From Sporocytophaga sp. (lineage in GTDB: Bacteria; Bacteroidota; Bacteroidia; Cytophagales; Cytophagaceae): DNA of 64,000 nucleotides. Each line of letters opens with the position of its first letter. Position 1 is the first letter of the stretch. The stretch covers positions 434,001 through 498,000 of the forward strand of contig JANQAB010000009.1 in NCBI GenBank assembly GCA_024707265.1, written 5' to 3'. Below, in pieces: positions 18,851 through 27,421 of this stretch. The notes beneath the pieces are model-generated. The model did not search any database and was not told where the DNA came from. It worked only from the letters and a program-made list of their open reading frames with translations. Made by a program: the position numbers and the translations under genes.

Positions 18851-21083
18851 ACCAATCTTTTACAGAAGGAAACTCTGCAGCTGCCACATGGAGCTTCTTA
18901 TCTTCTGCTTTAATGGTATTCTCCGTCTGCTTCTTTATTTCTTCTTTTGATACAGGGGCCTTATTTTTAGATGCCTTATTTGTATGAGCAACTTCTTTTT
19001 TATCTCCCTTTTCCAATTTCTCTTTATCTCGTTCAAGAGTTAAATCCGGAATTTTATTATTCAATACCGTCTGATAATAGAGCAGGCCTATAGTCTGTCC
19101 TCTGGTACCAATGCAACCATCCGCAAATTTATTCTTTTTAGTTTCAACATTGTCCTTATCAGTTTGATCTTTTACTTCCTTCTCCCGCTCTTTAAACCAT
19201 TTTTCATCTTTAGGAACCATTTCTTTCTTCTGATAAGCCAATATAGCTGAACTGACAGCTTGCAAATTTTCAATTTTATCTTCGCTAAGGAAACCTGCTT
19301 TATTCAACAAGGATCCTACAATTTTTACATCACCAGGTTTATTCATTCCACCAGCTCCCACGCTGGCAGATAATATATAATCTGATGCCCTATAATACAT
19401 GAAGCCTATTTCTGATTTTATTTCAATCTCATAAAAAGGATTGGTTGCATAAACGCCTCCGTCTTTATTAAGAAATTTGCCGCTTTCAAGCAGGGAATCT
19501 GCTCCTTTATCAGTTAAAAATCTTTCAGCAATAAGGCTGTAATATGCTGAAAATCCTTTTTCAAGGGTATCAATCTCTTTCTCTTCTTTGGTGACCCCAC
19601 TATCATAAGCATGAACATTGAATACATTAGATGCAGATCTTTGCGCACCCTTTAAACCACCTTCAAGTTTTAATTGTGCTAATGCATACTGTATAGGTAC
19701 CACATATTTCAGATCTCCTTTCTCCTTATATATTCTTCTTGCTTCTTTGGAGAAATAGGAAGCATCAATTCTCTTGTATTTAGGGACATTGTCTTTAGAA
19801 TACCAATGATTGAGTTCTATTCTTGCGAAATTTTCATAATTCACAAAAAAAGGCTCTAAAGATTGGGGATCATTTTTTCGATCAGAACTTGTCGGAACTT
19901 CCTTAATATTATCTGCCTGAGGTAATGCAGACACAAGATTATCAATCAAAGAATTAGTTGATGCGTCTACATTCCCTGTTTCGACTAACTGATGATCACG
20001 CTGAAAATTCTTGATCGATTTTACAGTGGCACTTTCCTTTCCATCTTTCCTTGTAATATAACCATCCTCAGAGCCTTGATAATATCCTAATGCTCTAAGA
20101 AAAGACTGTATTTTCATAATCTCTTCTCTACTACCAACAGGCATATTGCCATTAACACCTACAATTATTATCGTACCAGATTCACTTTGTTGCTCCCCTA
20201 CATTTGAAGTTTCATTATTGTGTTCAGCTGGTGTATTCGAATCCTCTGTAATAGACTCTCCCTTCGCCACCTTCTCTCCCATCTCATCTGCTTCTTTCTC
20301 CAACCCTTCGTCATTATTGATGTTTACGCCCTTCTTCTGAACAGTTGGCTGAACTCTTCCTTGCCTCTGCTGCACCACATGAGTCAGCTCATGTCCAATA
20401 AGCTCCTGGCCTTTCTGAGATTCAGGATTGTATTGGCCTGGAGCAAAATGAATATTGCTGCCTTGTGTATAGGCATGCGCATTAAGGTCCTTTGATTGTA
20501 ATGAATTTTTATGGATGCTAACATCGGAGAAATCTTCATCGAAAGACCTCTCCATTTTAGCTTGCACTGTCGGTGGAAGTTTATCTGAGGCTATTTCATG
20601 ATTTTGTTCATTGCTTGTTTCATGCTCCTCTGATATCGGCGGAACTGGACCTTTGCGTTGAAGCGGCTCCTCTTCTGTTTCAGTTGTATAAAACTGCAAT
20701 GGAACCGGACCCTTTCTTTGAATAGGCTCTTCTTCCTCACTTGCATGGAACTGCAATGGAACAGGGCCTTTCCTCTGTACTGGCTCTTCTTCCGTTTCTG
20801 TTTCAAAAAACTGTAACGGCACTGGTCCCTTGCGCTGAACAGGTTCTTCTTCCGACTCTGCTATGGGTGGAACAGGTCCTCTGCGCTGATTTCGTTCATC
20901 TCCACCTTCATCGCTGTCCCATTTTCTCTGCAATACCGATTCGAAAGAGGATTCATTGGAAGACTCCTCTTCAGGTTTTGCTTCTGTCTTGTTCTCCGAT
21001 GGCTTTAATTGCTTCTGTTGAGACTGGTGAAGATTCTGATTCTTGTCAGAACTCTGACGACTCCGGTGTAAAAATTCTCCCAT
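18837..21083 (-). CDS. DUF4157 effector 1: leader, QRKGPVP repeats, DUF4157, PG-binding and glucosaminidase-like domains
   Basis: 748 residues. It starts with the [10 protein letters not shown] leader shared by all effectors here, followed by a Q/K/E-rich disordered stretch. Five RGPVP/QRKGPVP repeats (about residues 65-155) are separated by acidic runs. Next comes a DUF4157 domain (about 170-275) with the intact zinc-peptidase motif HELTHVVQQ and the distal acidic EKEADEMG. A peptidoglycan-binding-like domain (about 315-380) precedes a glucosaminidase/muramidase-like region (about 420-560: [42 protein letters not shown]). DUF4157 is known from eCIS cargo. The frame probably continues into the downstream M15 peptidase after a one-base error, giving a toxin able to cut both glycan and peptide. 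Confidence 0.8.
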   Translation of the reverse strand: MGEFLHRSRQSSDKNQNLHQSQQKQLKPSENKTEAKPEEESSNESSFESVLQRKWDSDEGGDERNQRRGPVPPIAESEEEPVQRKGPVPLQFFETETEEEPVQRKGPVPLQFHASEEEEPIQRKGPVPLQFYTTETEEEPLQRKGPVPPISEEHETSNEQNHEIASDKLPPTVQAKMERSFDEDFSDVSIHKNSLQSKDLNAHAYTQGSNIHFAPGQYNPESQKGQELIGHELTHVVQQRQGRVQPTVQKKGVNINNDEGLEKEADEMGEKVAKGESITEDSNTPAEHNNETSNVGEQQSESGTIIIVGVNGNMPVGSREEIMKIQSFLRALGYYQGSEDGYITRKDGKESATVKSIKNFQRDHQLVETGNVDASTNSLIDNLVSALPQADNIKEVPTSSDRKNDPQSLEPFFVNYENFARIELNHWYSKDNVPKYKRIDASYFSKEARRIYKEKGDLKYVVPIQYALAQLKLEGGLKGAQRSASNVFNVHAYDSGVTKEEKEIDTLEKGFSAYYSLIAERFLTDKGADSLLESGKFLNKDGGVYATNPFYEIEIKSEIGFMYYRASDYILSASVGAGGMNKPGDVKIVGSLLNKAGFLSEDKIENLQAVSSAILAYQKKEMVPKDEKWFKEREKEVKDQTDKDNVETKKNKFADGCIGTRGQTIGLLYYQTVLNNKIPDLTLERDKEKLEKGDKKEVAHTNKASKNKAPVSKEEIKKQTENTIKAEDKKLHVAAAEFPSVKDWFEKI

Positions 21084-21185
21084 AGCTAAGTGAATTTGAT
21101 AAAAAAGTTAACTTCAAAAAACTGGTATATCCCTGAAAAACCAATGAGTCAAATACAGCAAAAATATTAATACACTTGATCTAGT

Positions 21186-21207
21186 TTTTTCGGGAATGCC
21201 AAAATAG
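21186..21207 (-). promoter_or_regulatory. Shared upstream motif, copy B (before effector 1)
   Basis: Same 22-bp sequence as at 16308 and 27073, 103 bp upstream of the effector 1 start. The whole interval 21084 to about 21270 is close to 26972 to about 27150 upstream of effector 2 (about 90% alike by eye), so the two promoters are duplicates. Between this region and 21431 nothing else was seen. Confidence 0.55.
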
Positions 21208-21431
21208 GAAAAAAAATGTTTGAATTGGGATTTTCAGGATTAAAAATTCTGGGAATTTTTTTGAGAATTATTTCATTGTATGTAATTGGAGCAGGGGATT
21301 GACTGGATAACCAAAATAACCTCGATTGCAAATTTTATAATTAAAATCAATTTTCGCTCAAAATATTATCTACTCATTTTTCTTTAATATTTATTCCAGA
21401 CACCAAACCAACATAGCCAATGGATAAAACA

Positions 21432-21471
21432 AAGAAGACCTTTCATGCATCCTTTGTGAATTAGTCTTCTT
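21432..21471 (-). terminator. Putative terminator
   Basis: AAGAAGAC and GTCTTCTT form an eight-base outer stem, with an inner TTCA/TGAA pair. Read on the minus strand it is followed by TGTTTTATC. It lies about 70 bp after the stop of the gene at 21544 and probably ends the effector 2 cluster transcript. Confidence 0.5.
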
Positions 21472-21543
21472 AAAAAAAAGAAAGGACTTCACAAAATGGA
21501 ATCCTCTCTACCTTATATCTTTGATCGTTGATGTCTAACTTTC

Positions 21544-22677
21544 TTATTTAATCTTTAGACTACCTGCATCTTCTGGAAAATTGTCTAAAAGTACATTAGG
21601 TTTGTACCCAATAGAGGTTTCATTGTCTTCATACCAAAAATCAATGCCTGGAGATGCTTTACACAATCCGCCACATAAATACTCAACAGGCGCATCCTTC
21701 CAAATCAAGTTAACAATCTTTCCTTCTTTATATTCACCTATTATAAATTTGGTCTTGTATTTATACTTCTTTTCGTTAACAATAACGAATGCCAAATACT
21801 TGCCGTCAGCACTCCATAATGGATTACTGATCCCATTATTCTCCTCGGAAAAAAGAACCTGCGCTATAGAATTTTGAATATTATACAGCTTTACAGAATT
21901 ACCTGCCTGATATATTAGAGACTTCTTGTCAGGGGTAATTACCAATAATGAAGGACAATTTAAAATACTATTTACTTCTTCAGATAATTTTACAGTATTA
22001 CCATTTTCATCCTTCACACTGTACTTTATTCTACACTTAGGAAAATTTGCGTTTTCACTTACCAGTTTATATCCTTTGATAGAACTTGCATCAATTTTAC
22101 CAGGAGTAGGTGAATTCTTTATTAATTCAAACTTACCATTTACCCATTTAAGTCTATATCCTATCTCCTTTTTAGAATCACATGCAATTATTTTTATATC
22201 AGTTCCAAATTCAGGAAGTTGAAACCCCGGAATAGATCCGCTTTCCTGCTCTACCTTTGTAAACACACTTTCCAAATTAACCAACTCTTTGGTAACATTT
22301 AACCATTGCTTATTTTTATATGTCCAAAAATCATATCGTGGAGGGCATTGACCTCCAATGTTGCAGCCACGGCTAAAGACAGCAATTATGTCCCTACCGT
22401 TAATTTTGTCTTTGAATAAGGCCATTTCTATACTAAAATCATTCTTATCAGAAGCTACCAAATAACCATTTTTGACATTACTTTTTATGATATACTTCTT
22501 TCTAAAAGCAGCATCTGGCATTGGATTAAATTCACAGTTAAAATAATCCTCTGCAGGAAGCATAAAATAATATTGTTCAATTGTGTAAGTATCTGATTGG
22601 TCAACATTAACAATAGTAGCAATTGAAAATGATGAAGAGAATAGAGAAGCAATAAATATTAGTAAAATTTTATACAT
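21544..22677 (-). CDS. Exported protein, candidate immunity protein with extra C-terminal domain
   Basis: About 377 residues from the ATG at 22677, which gives a signal peptide (MYKILLIFIASLFSSSFSIA); an upstream extension is unlikely. Residues about 25-175 are clearly related to the protein encoded at 22947-23591: both have VKNG(Y/F), MALFK, a run of the type Y.YKN..W and LP..GT.IKI. The second half (about 200-377) has WD-type strands (LLVITPDKKSLIYQAG, NPLWSADGKYLAFVIV). It lies directly behind an orphan toxin tip. Pairing of paralogous exported proteins with toxin pieces suggests immunity, but no biochemical motif proves it. Confidence 0.55.
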   Translation of the reverse strand: MYKILLIFIASLFSSSFSIATIVNVDQSDTYTIEQYYFMLPAEDYFNCEFNPMPDAAFRKKYIIKSNVKNGYLVASDKNDFSIEMALFKDKINGRDIIAVFSRGCNIGGQCPPRYDFWTYKNKQWLNVTKELVNLESVFTKVEQESGSIPGFQLPEFGTDIKIIACDSKKEIGYRLKWVNGKFELIKNSPTPGKIDASSIKGYKLVSENANFPKCRIKYSVKDENGNTVKLSEEVNSILNCPSLLVITPDKKSLIYQAGNSVKLYNIQNSIAQVLFSEENNGISNPLWSADGKYLAFVIVNEKKYKYKTKFIIGEYKEGKIVNLIWKDAPVEYLCGGLCKASPGIDFWYEDNETSIGYKPNVLLDNFPEDAGSLKIK

Positions 22678-22688
22678 GATAATAGATT

Positions 22689-22940
22689 TTATTTTGTAGC
22701 ACGATTTAAATAAGCAATCCATCTAAACTGATGTTTTTCCACTGAACTCCAACTCCAAAGTACATCTTCTCCGACATTGTTACTTTGTTTTGAATTATAA
22801 TTTCTTTCACTATGGTTAGTGGGTGTATTATAGCCCTCCCAGGATCTATTTGCCCCCTCCTTAAGCACAGATTTTCCAAACGGATCATCAACTATAATTC
22901 CAGAATCTGTTATCGTTTGAATCCATCCCCGACCTATCAC
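22689..22940 (-). pseudogene. Orphan C-terminal tip of a C39-like peptidase effector
   Basis: An 83-codon frame (GRGWIQTITDSGIIVDDPFG ... WSSVEKHQFRWIAYLNR) that matches the ends of the two large C39-like effectors in this window: the aspartate box (I)I(V/L/N)DDP(Y/F)G, a GE(D/N)V...W segment and the closing RW...L. The catalytic Cys and His parts, the leader and DUF4157 are absent. It sits between two paralogous exported genes, 7 bp after one and 12 bp before the other. It is either a remnant of a lost effector or a recombination cassette like the orphan toxin tips of polymorphic toxin loci. Confidence 0.65.
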
Positions 22941-22946
22941 AGGAAT

Positions 22947-23591
22947 TTATTCAATGGTGAATCGATTTGACTTATTATTCCAATTTAAGTATATTATCAT
23001 CCTTTCATTAACCAATCTTTTATATTGATCATCTGTTACTTCCGGATGATCCTCTTGTAAATAGTCACATATATCTATCTCGATTTTAATCTTTGTTCCA
23101 TTTTGAGGCAACATATAATTATAACTATAATACCTATACTTATTTAATAACTCATAATTGTATGAATCCTTATAAAAGTTTTCAGGTGTGATTTTGGGAA
23201 AAATTTTATTGTCAGCAGGAATCCAAACATTGTTTTTGTATTGATAAAAATAAGATGTTGGCGTAAAACAAGCAAAGGCCTCACACTCTCTGTTGCTTAC
23301 TACAATCACATCTATATTATTAGAGCCCTTAAAAAGAGCCATCTGGAAAAAATCAGGAAAATCCTTATCTCTTTTAAAGGATATAAAACCATTCTTGACA
23401 TCTACGATTTTTTCAAAATAATGCCTGTCAGGATCTCTCCAGTTACATAATTTAAAACAGGAATCAGGCAAATGATCAAAATAAAATTTGATATCCCTTG
23501 GGGATCCGGATGATTGTGCAAATGAATTAAATCCAATCAGGATAAAAATGTTAATGAAAATTATGAATTTGAAATGTGCTTTCATTCTCAA
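22947..23591 (-). CDS. Exported protein, candidate immunity protein
   Basis: 214 residues with a signal peptide (FKFIIFINIFILIGFNSFAQ). The mature protein resembles the N-terminal half of the protein at 21544-22677 (VDVKNGFISF, QMALFKGSNNIDVIVVSNRE, YFYQYKNNVWIPAD, LPQNGTKIKIEI). It has four cysteines, which may form disulphides after export. It lies downstream of effector 2 on the same strand, with a decayed gene between. The small exported form, position and paralogy suggest an immunity role; the family itself is not recognised. Confidence 0.55.
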   Translation of the reverse strand: MRMKAHFKFIIFINIFILIGFNSFAQSSGSPRDIKFYFDHLPDSCFKLCNWRDPDRHYFEKIVDVKNGFISFKRDKDFPDFFQMALFKGSNNIDVIVVSNRECEAFACFTPTSYFYQYKNNVWIPADNKIFPKITPENFYKDSYNYELLNKYRYYSYNYMLPQNGTKIKIEIDICDYLQEDHPEVTDDQYKRLVNERMIIYLNWNNKSNRFTIE

Positions 23592-23767
23592 ATTTTATTA
23601 ATGTTAAACGCTTGACCAAAATGAGTTCCGGCATAACTTATAGCTTGTACTAAACAATTAAGAGCTACGAAATATTCCAACATCTTATGTTTGGTATTTT
23701 CAGTCAAAGTACCACCAAATGGAATACATCTTTTTAAAATTTATTGGCCTGTAAAAGGGTCAGATTT

Positions 23768-24248
23768 TTATTCATACATACAATCCTTTGTGGCGCATTC
23801 GAACTGATAATTCTTGCCATTCTTCTCAATATCTTTAATCTTACCTTCTATAAGCTCCTTGCAAGAAGCATCAAATTCTGCTATTAAGGTTAGATCTTCA
23901 ATTACTTTTTCCTTATTACACTCAAAACTATGTTACTATTGTATATCTTCATTAATTTTATTGGCCAAGACCATTATATTTTCCGAAAACAATCGATTCT
24001 CTTTTTGCTCCAAATAGATATTTTTGAAAAAATAGAAAATAGTATCTAATGATGCTGATAAATATGTTTTTTGTCTCTCATAAGATGCCCTGGACTACTT
24101 ACTTCTCCACTTATTTCAAGTTCAGTGATCAAAGAAAAATATCTGTTGTCAAAGTCTCCAGTGTTTTTAAAGCTTTTTCCAGAAAAGATCTTTGATAGTA
24201 TATCAAAGAAAACATTGTCCCATCGGCAACCAAATATATTTTACTCAT
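23768..24248 (-). pseudogene. Decayed gene directly behind effector 2
   Basis: An ATG at 24248 overlaps the stop of effector 2 by eight bases and opens [12 protein letters not shown]. Coding-like sequence then continues through at least three frame changes or stops: FDNRYFSLITELEISGEVSS, then YFFKNIYLEQKENRLFSENI, then KVIEDLTLIAEFDASCKELI, ending FECATKDCMYE. Joined together this is a protein of about 150-160 residues. The overlapping start suggests it was translationally coupled to the toxin, as an immunity gene would be. It now appears inactive unless the assembly is wrong here. Confidence 0.5.
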
Positions 24249-26971
24249 CTTTATTAGGTTCTAAAACAATTATATAATAGATTACATCCATATCTGATTC
24301 ATTAAGAACCTTCCATGGTAGTACTTTAGAGTCGCCACGCGATTCATTTTCTTTTAAATTCTGGCCAGCTGTATAGGAAAAATCTCGTTTTGTATAGTCT
24401 GGTTCAGTTGATGAATAATCAGGGACATTCTTGTAATTGTAATCATTTCTTCCGCTATCTTTTCCCATAGGAAGATAAAAATCTCCTATTTGTTTGCTTG
24501 TTCTCCTGTAATCAGGATTAAGTCCACCGTATGGGTCATCTAATATTATTCCTTCGCTGTCTATTGTTTGAACGGATATGATATGAGTGCCGGTAGAGCC
24601 TTTGCCTTTGTGATAGACTGAAAGACTTAACACGCATCCTTTATCTAAATAATCTTTCAGCTGTTTTCTTAATTCAGAATCCCAACTTTTTGGCCAGATT
24701 TGTTTATATTTAAAATTGCTGTCTTTCGCTGTATCATTATTATATTCAATCCCAGATCTTAACTTGTCATTATTAGATTTAGATGACATTATTGTTTTGC
24801 TATCACTATTATTTAAAAGGTATTGATAAAAATGTATGAGATCCTCTAGTTGTCCAAATTCTTTGAATTTTTCACCTAACTCTTTCGATTTTGTTAATAA
24901 ACCTTCTTTGGCGCCTCGTATCTTTTGGTAATCATCAGAAGCGGAATTATTGAGCCAATTGAAAAAATCCTTAGACTTCTTTTTCCAGGCCTCATCTGTT
25001 GAAGAATATTCTGTATACGATCCTAACTTTGTTGTTATTGCGTCTATTACATCTTTTCGATTATACCCCATTCTTTCAACCATCATAGCAAAAGTGGTAG
25101 CCGCGCAAGTTGCTTCAGGTGCAGTTAAATTGTCGCTTTGGGTTCTATACTGATTTACTTTCAATCTCGAATTCCAATCTCTGTCCGAATATAAAGATCC
25201 AGCATTATCTATAGTAGTTGTGGGAGAAACGGTATTCGTATTTTGAGCTGGAGTGCTTCCACCTTGAACTTGGTTTTGAGAAACCAGTGTTGCAAGTGGG
25301 GTAGGAGCAGGCTCCTCTGTATTCTCCTGTTGTTCTGCCGGAGCATTATTAATTTCAATACCTTCTATTGTTCTTTCGGTTAAAACAATAAATTTTCTTA
25401 TAGACGATACCAGTTCGTGTGGAGTAATGGATTTAGTGGCATTATCTATAAACGCAGGCTCTTTTTCCAGTTCAGTAATGGATGGATAAGAACCGTTTTC
25501 AATCTGTGCAAAATTCCTTTCTGCCTGAGATAAAATCCCTTCAATTCTGTCTAATTTGTTTTGCCCGGATAAACTTGTAATTTCTGTATACCTTTCGTCT
25601 AACCAGTCTTTATAAGATTTCATGAAAATTGCGCGATCATTATCTGCCTTGCTTGCCAGGTCATCTTTGTAAATCCATCCTACATCTGTTGATCCTTGCT
25701 TAATATTAACAAATTTTCCGCATTGTTCGGTGATGGTATATTCTGTTGTAGTAGATACATCAAGTACTTTATTTGTGGTTTGTTCATTAATCTTAACGGT
25801 TTCATTCAAGCCAAAAGGCGATTTATAAACCATTGTGTCAGAAAACTGAACAAAATAATTTCCTGTGTCCAATACAGCAGATTTACCTGTAACATTACCA
25901 TAGGATGTCCAATACTTAGCTCCTGCAGTAACAGTGGAGCTTCCAAAAGTATCAAGTATTTCAACATAAGCCACCTCAATCGACTTATTGCCTGATGTTG
26001 CCGACCCTTTTCTGATTCTTTTTATTTTACACCCCGAGGGAATCTTCGTACTTCCAGCGGCAAAACTTGCTCCGCTTCTAATTCTAGCATCATCATTGTT
26101 AATATAATATTCCGTATTATCCGTCACGGCTTCTCCCAAATTTTCATCAGTTTGTGTCGATTTTTGGATCATACTAGCTGTTGCCAACGAGATGTTTTTA
26201 ATTTTCTCTCCCTTCGCCGCCTTCGCTCCCATCTCATCCGCTTCCTTCTCCAATCCCTCGTCATCATTGATGTTTACTCCCTTCTTCTGAACAGTTGGCT
26301 GAACTCTTCCTTGCCTCTGCTGCACCACATGAGTAAGCTCATGGCCAAGTAGTTCTTGTCCCTTTTGTGATTCCGGATTATACATGCCTGGAGCAAAGTG
26401 TATATCATTGCCCTTCGCGAATGCATGTGCTTTGAGTTCCGTTGATTGGGTTGAATCCTTGTGAATGTTTACGTCTGAAAAATCCTCACCAAAGGATGAT
26501 TCCATTTTTCTTTGTACTAAAAATGGCATTCGATCGGGTGATGAAAAAGCTGAATCAGATTGATCATCTGAATCAATATTCATTGATGGCACAGGGCCCT
26601 TCCTTTGGATAGGTTCTTCCTCTTCTTCCGTTGAATGGAATTGTAAAGGAACTGAACCAAGTCTTTGAATCGGCTCTTCCTCTTCAGTTTCCTCCAACGG
26701 AACAGGACCACGACGTTGTATTGGCGGCTCATTATCTTCTACCACAATTGGTGGAAGCGGCCCCCTACGTTGAGTCCTAATTTCATCTTCTCCTCCAAAG
26801 CTATCCCACTTTCTTTGCATTACCGATTCGAAAGAGGATTCATTGGAAGACTCTTCTTCAGCTTTTGCTTCAGTCTTTTTTTTCCGATGGCTTTAATTGT
26901 GTCTGTTGAGACTGATGAAGATTCTGATTCTTGTCCGAACTCTGACGACTTCTGTGTAAAAATTCTCCCAT
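24241..26971 (-). CDS. DUF4157 effector 2: leader, repeats, DUF4157, SH3-like and C39-like cysteine peptidase; one frame break
   Basis: About 910 residues once joined. The first 31 codons from the ATG at 26971 encode the [10 protein letters not shown] leader. The frame breaks at a run of eight T at 26876-26883, where seven would restore it. The rest has four QRRGP(L/V)P/QRLGSVP/QRKGPVP repeats, DUF4157 with HELTHVVQQ and EKEADEMG, an SH3-like region ([20 protein letters not shown]) and a C-terminal cysteine-peptidase-like domain with Cys in [14 protein letters not shown], His in [10 protein letters not shown] and Asp in ILDDPYGG. The catalytic fold (papain/C39-like) is inferred from this C-H-D order. 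The promoter region duplicates that of effector 1. A decayed gene and two exported genes follow. Confidence 0.78.
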
Positions 26972-27072
26972 AGCTAAGTGAATTTGATAAAAAGTTAATC
27001 TTTAAAAAACTGTTATATCCCTGAAAAACCAATGAGTCAACTCTAGCAAAAATATTAATACACTTGATCAAG

Positions 27073-27094
27073 TTTTTCGGGAATGCCAAAATAG
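27073..27094 (-). promoter_or_regulatory. Shared upstream motif, copy C (before effector 2)
   Basis: Third identical copy of the 22-bp sequence, 103 bp upstream of the effector 2 start. Flanks match copy B on the gene side and copies A and B on the far side. Nothing else was found in 27095-27370. Confidence 0.55.
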
Positions 27095-27370
27095 GGAAAA
27101 AATGTCTGAACTGGGATACTCAGGATGAAAAATTTCGAAATTTTTCTAATGAATTATTTTATTGAAAGGAAAGGGATTAAGGGGGACAGGATAAGTCAAG
27201 TTTGATGTTGACTTGAACAAATGAAATTGGTTGAGAAGATAGGTAATGAAGGCGATCCTCTATAAAGTTGAACACCTTCTAAAATGGCTTTTCAAATTTG
27301 GGCCAAATAATTTTAAAACAATACATACGGAATTAAACCAAAAGAGAATTCTAAACTACCGCTGTATTTA

Positions 27371-27405
27371 AATCAGAGGCCATTATAACCTAATGGCCTC
27401 TGATT
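27371..27405 (-). terminator. Terminator-type perfect hairpin
   Basis: Perfect 15-bp stem (AATCAGAGGCCATTA / TAATGGCCTCTGATT) with a 5-base loop, 17 bp after the stop of the delta-60 repeat gene. A strong T tract is missing, but the position and stem strength suit a terminator. Confidence 0.65.
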
Positions 27406-27421
27406 AATATTATATACTCTA

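Noticed and set aside
20741-21085. Open frames on the plus strand opposite the effector repeats
   Set aside because: They are shadows of the repetitive minus-strand coding sequence; similar antisense frames appear at every repeat block and have no start context or family match.
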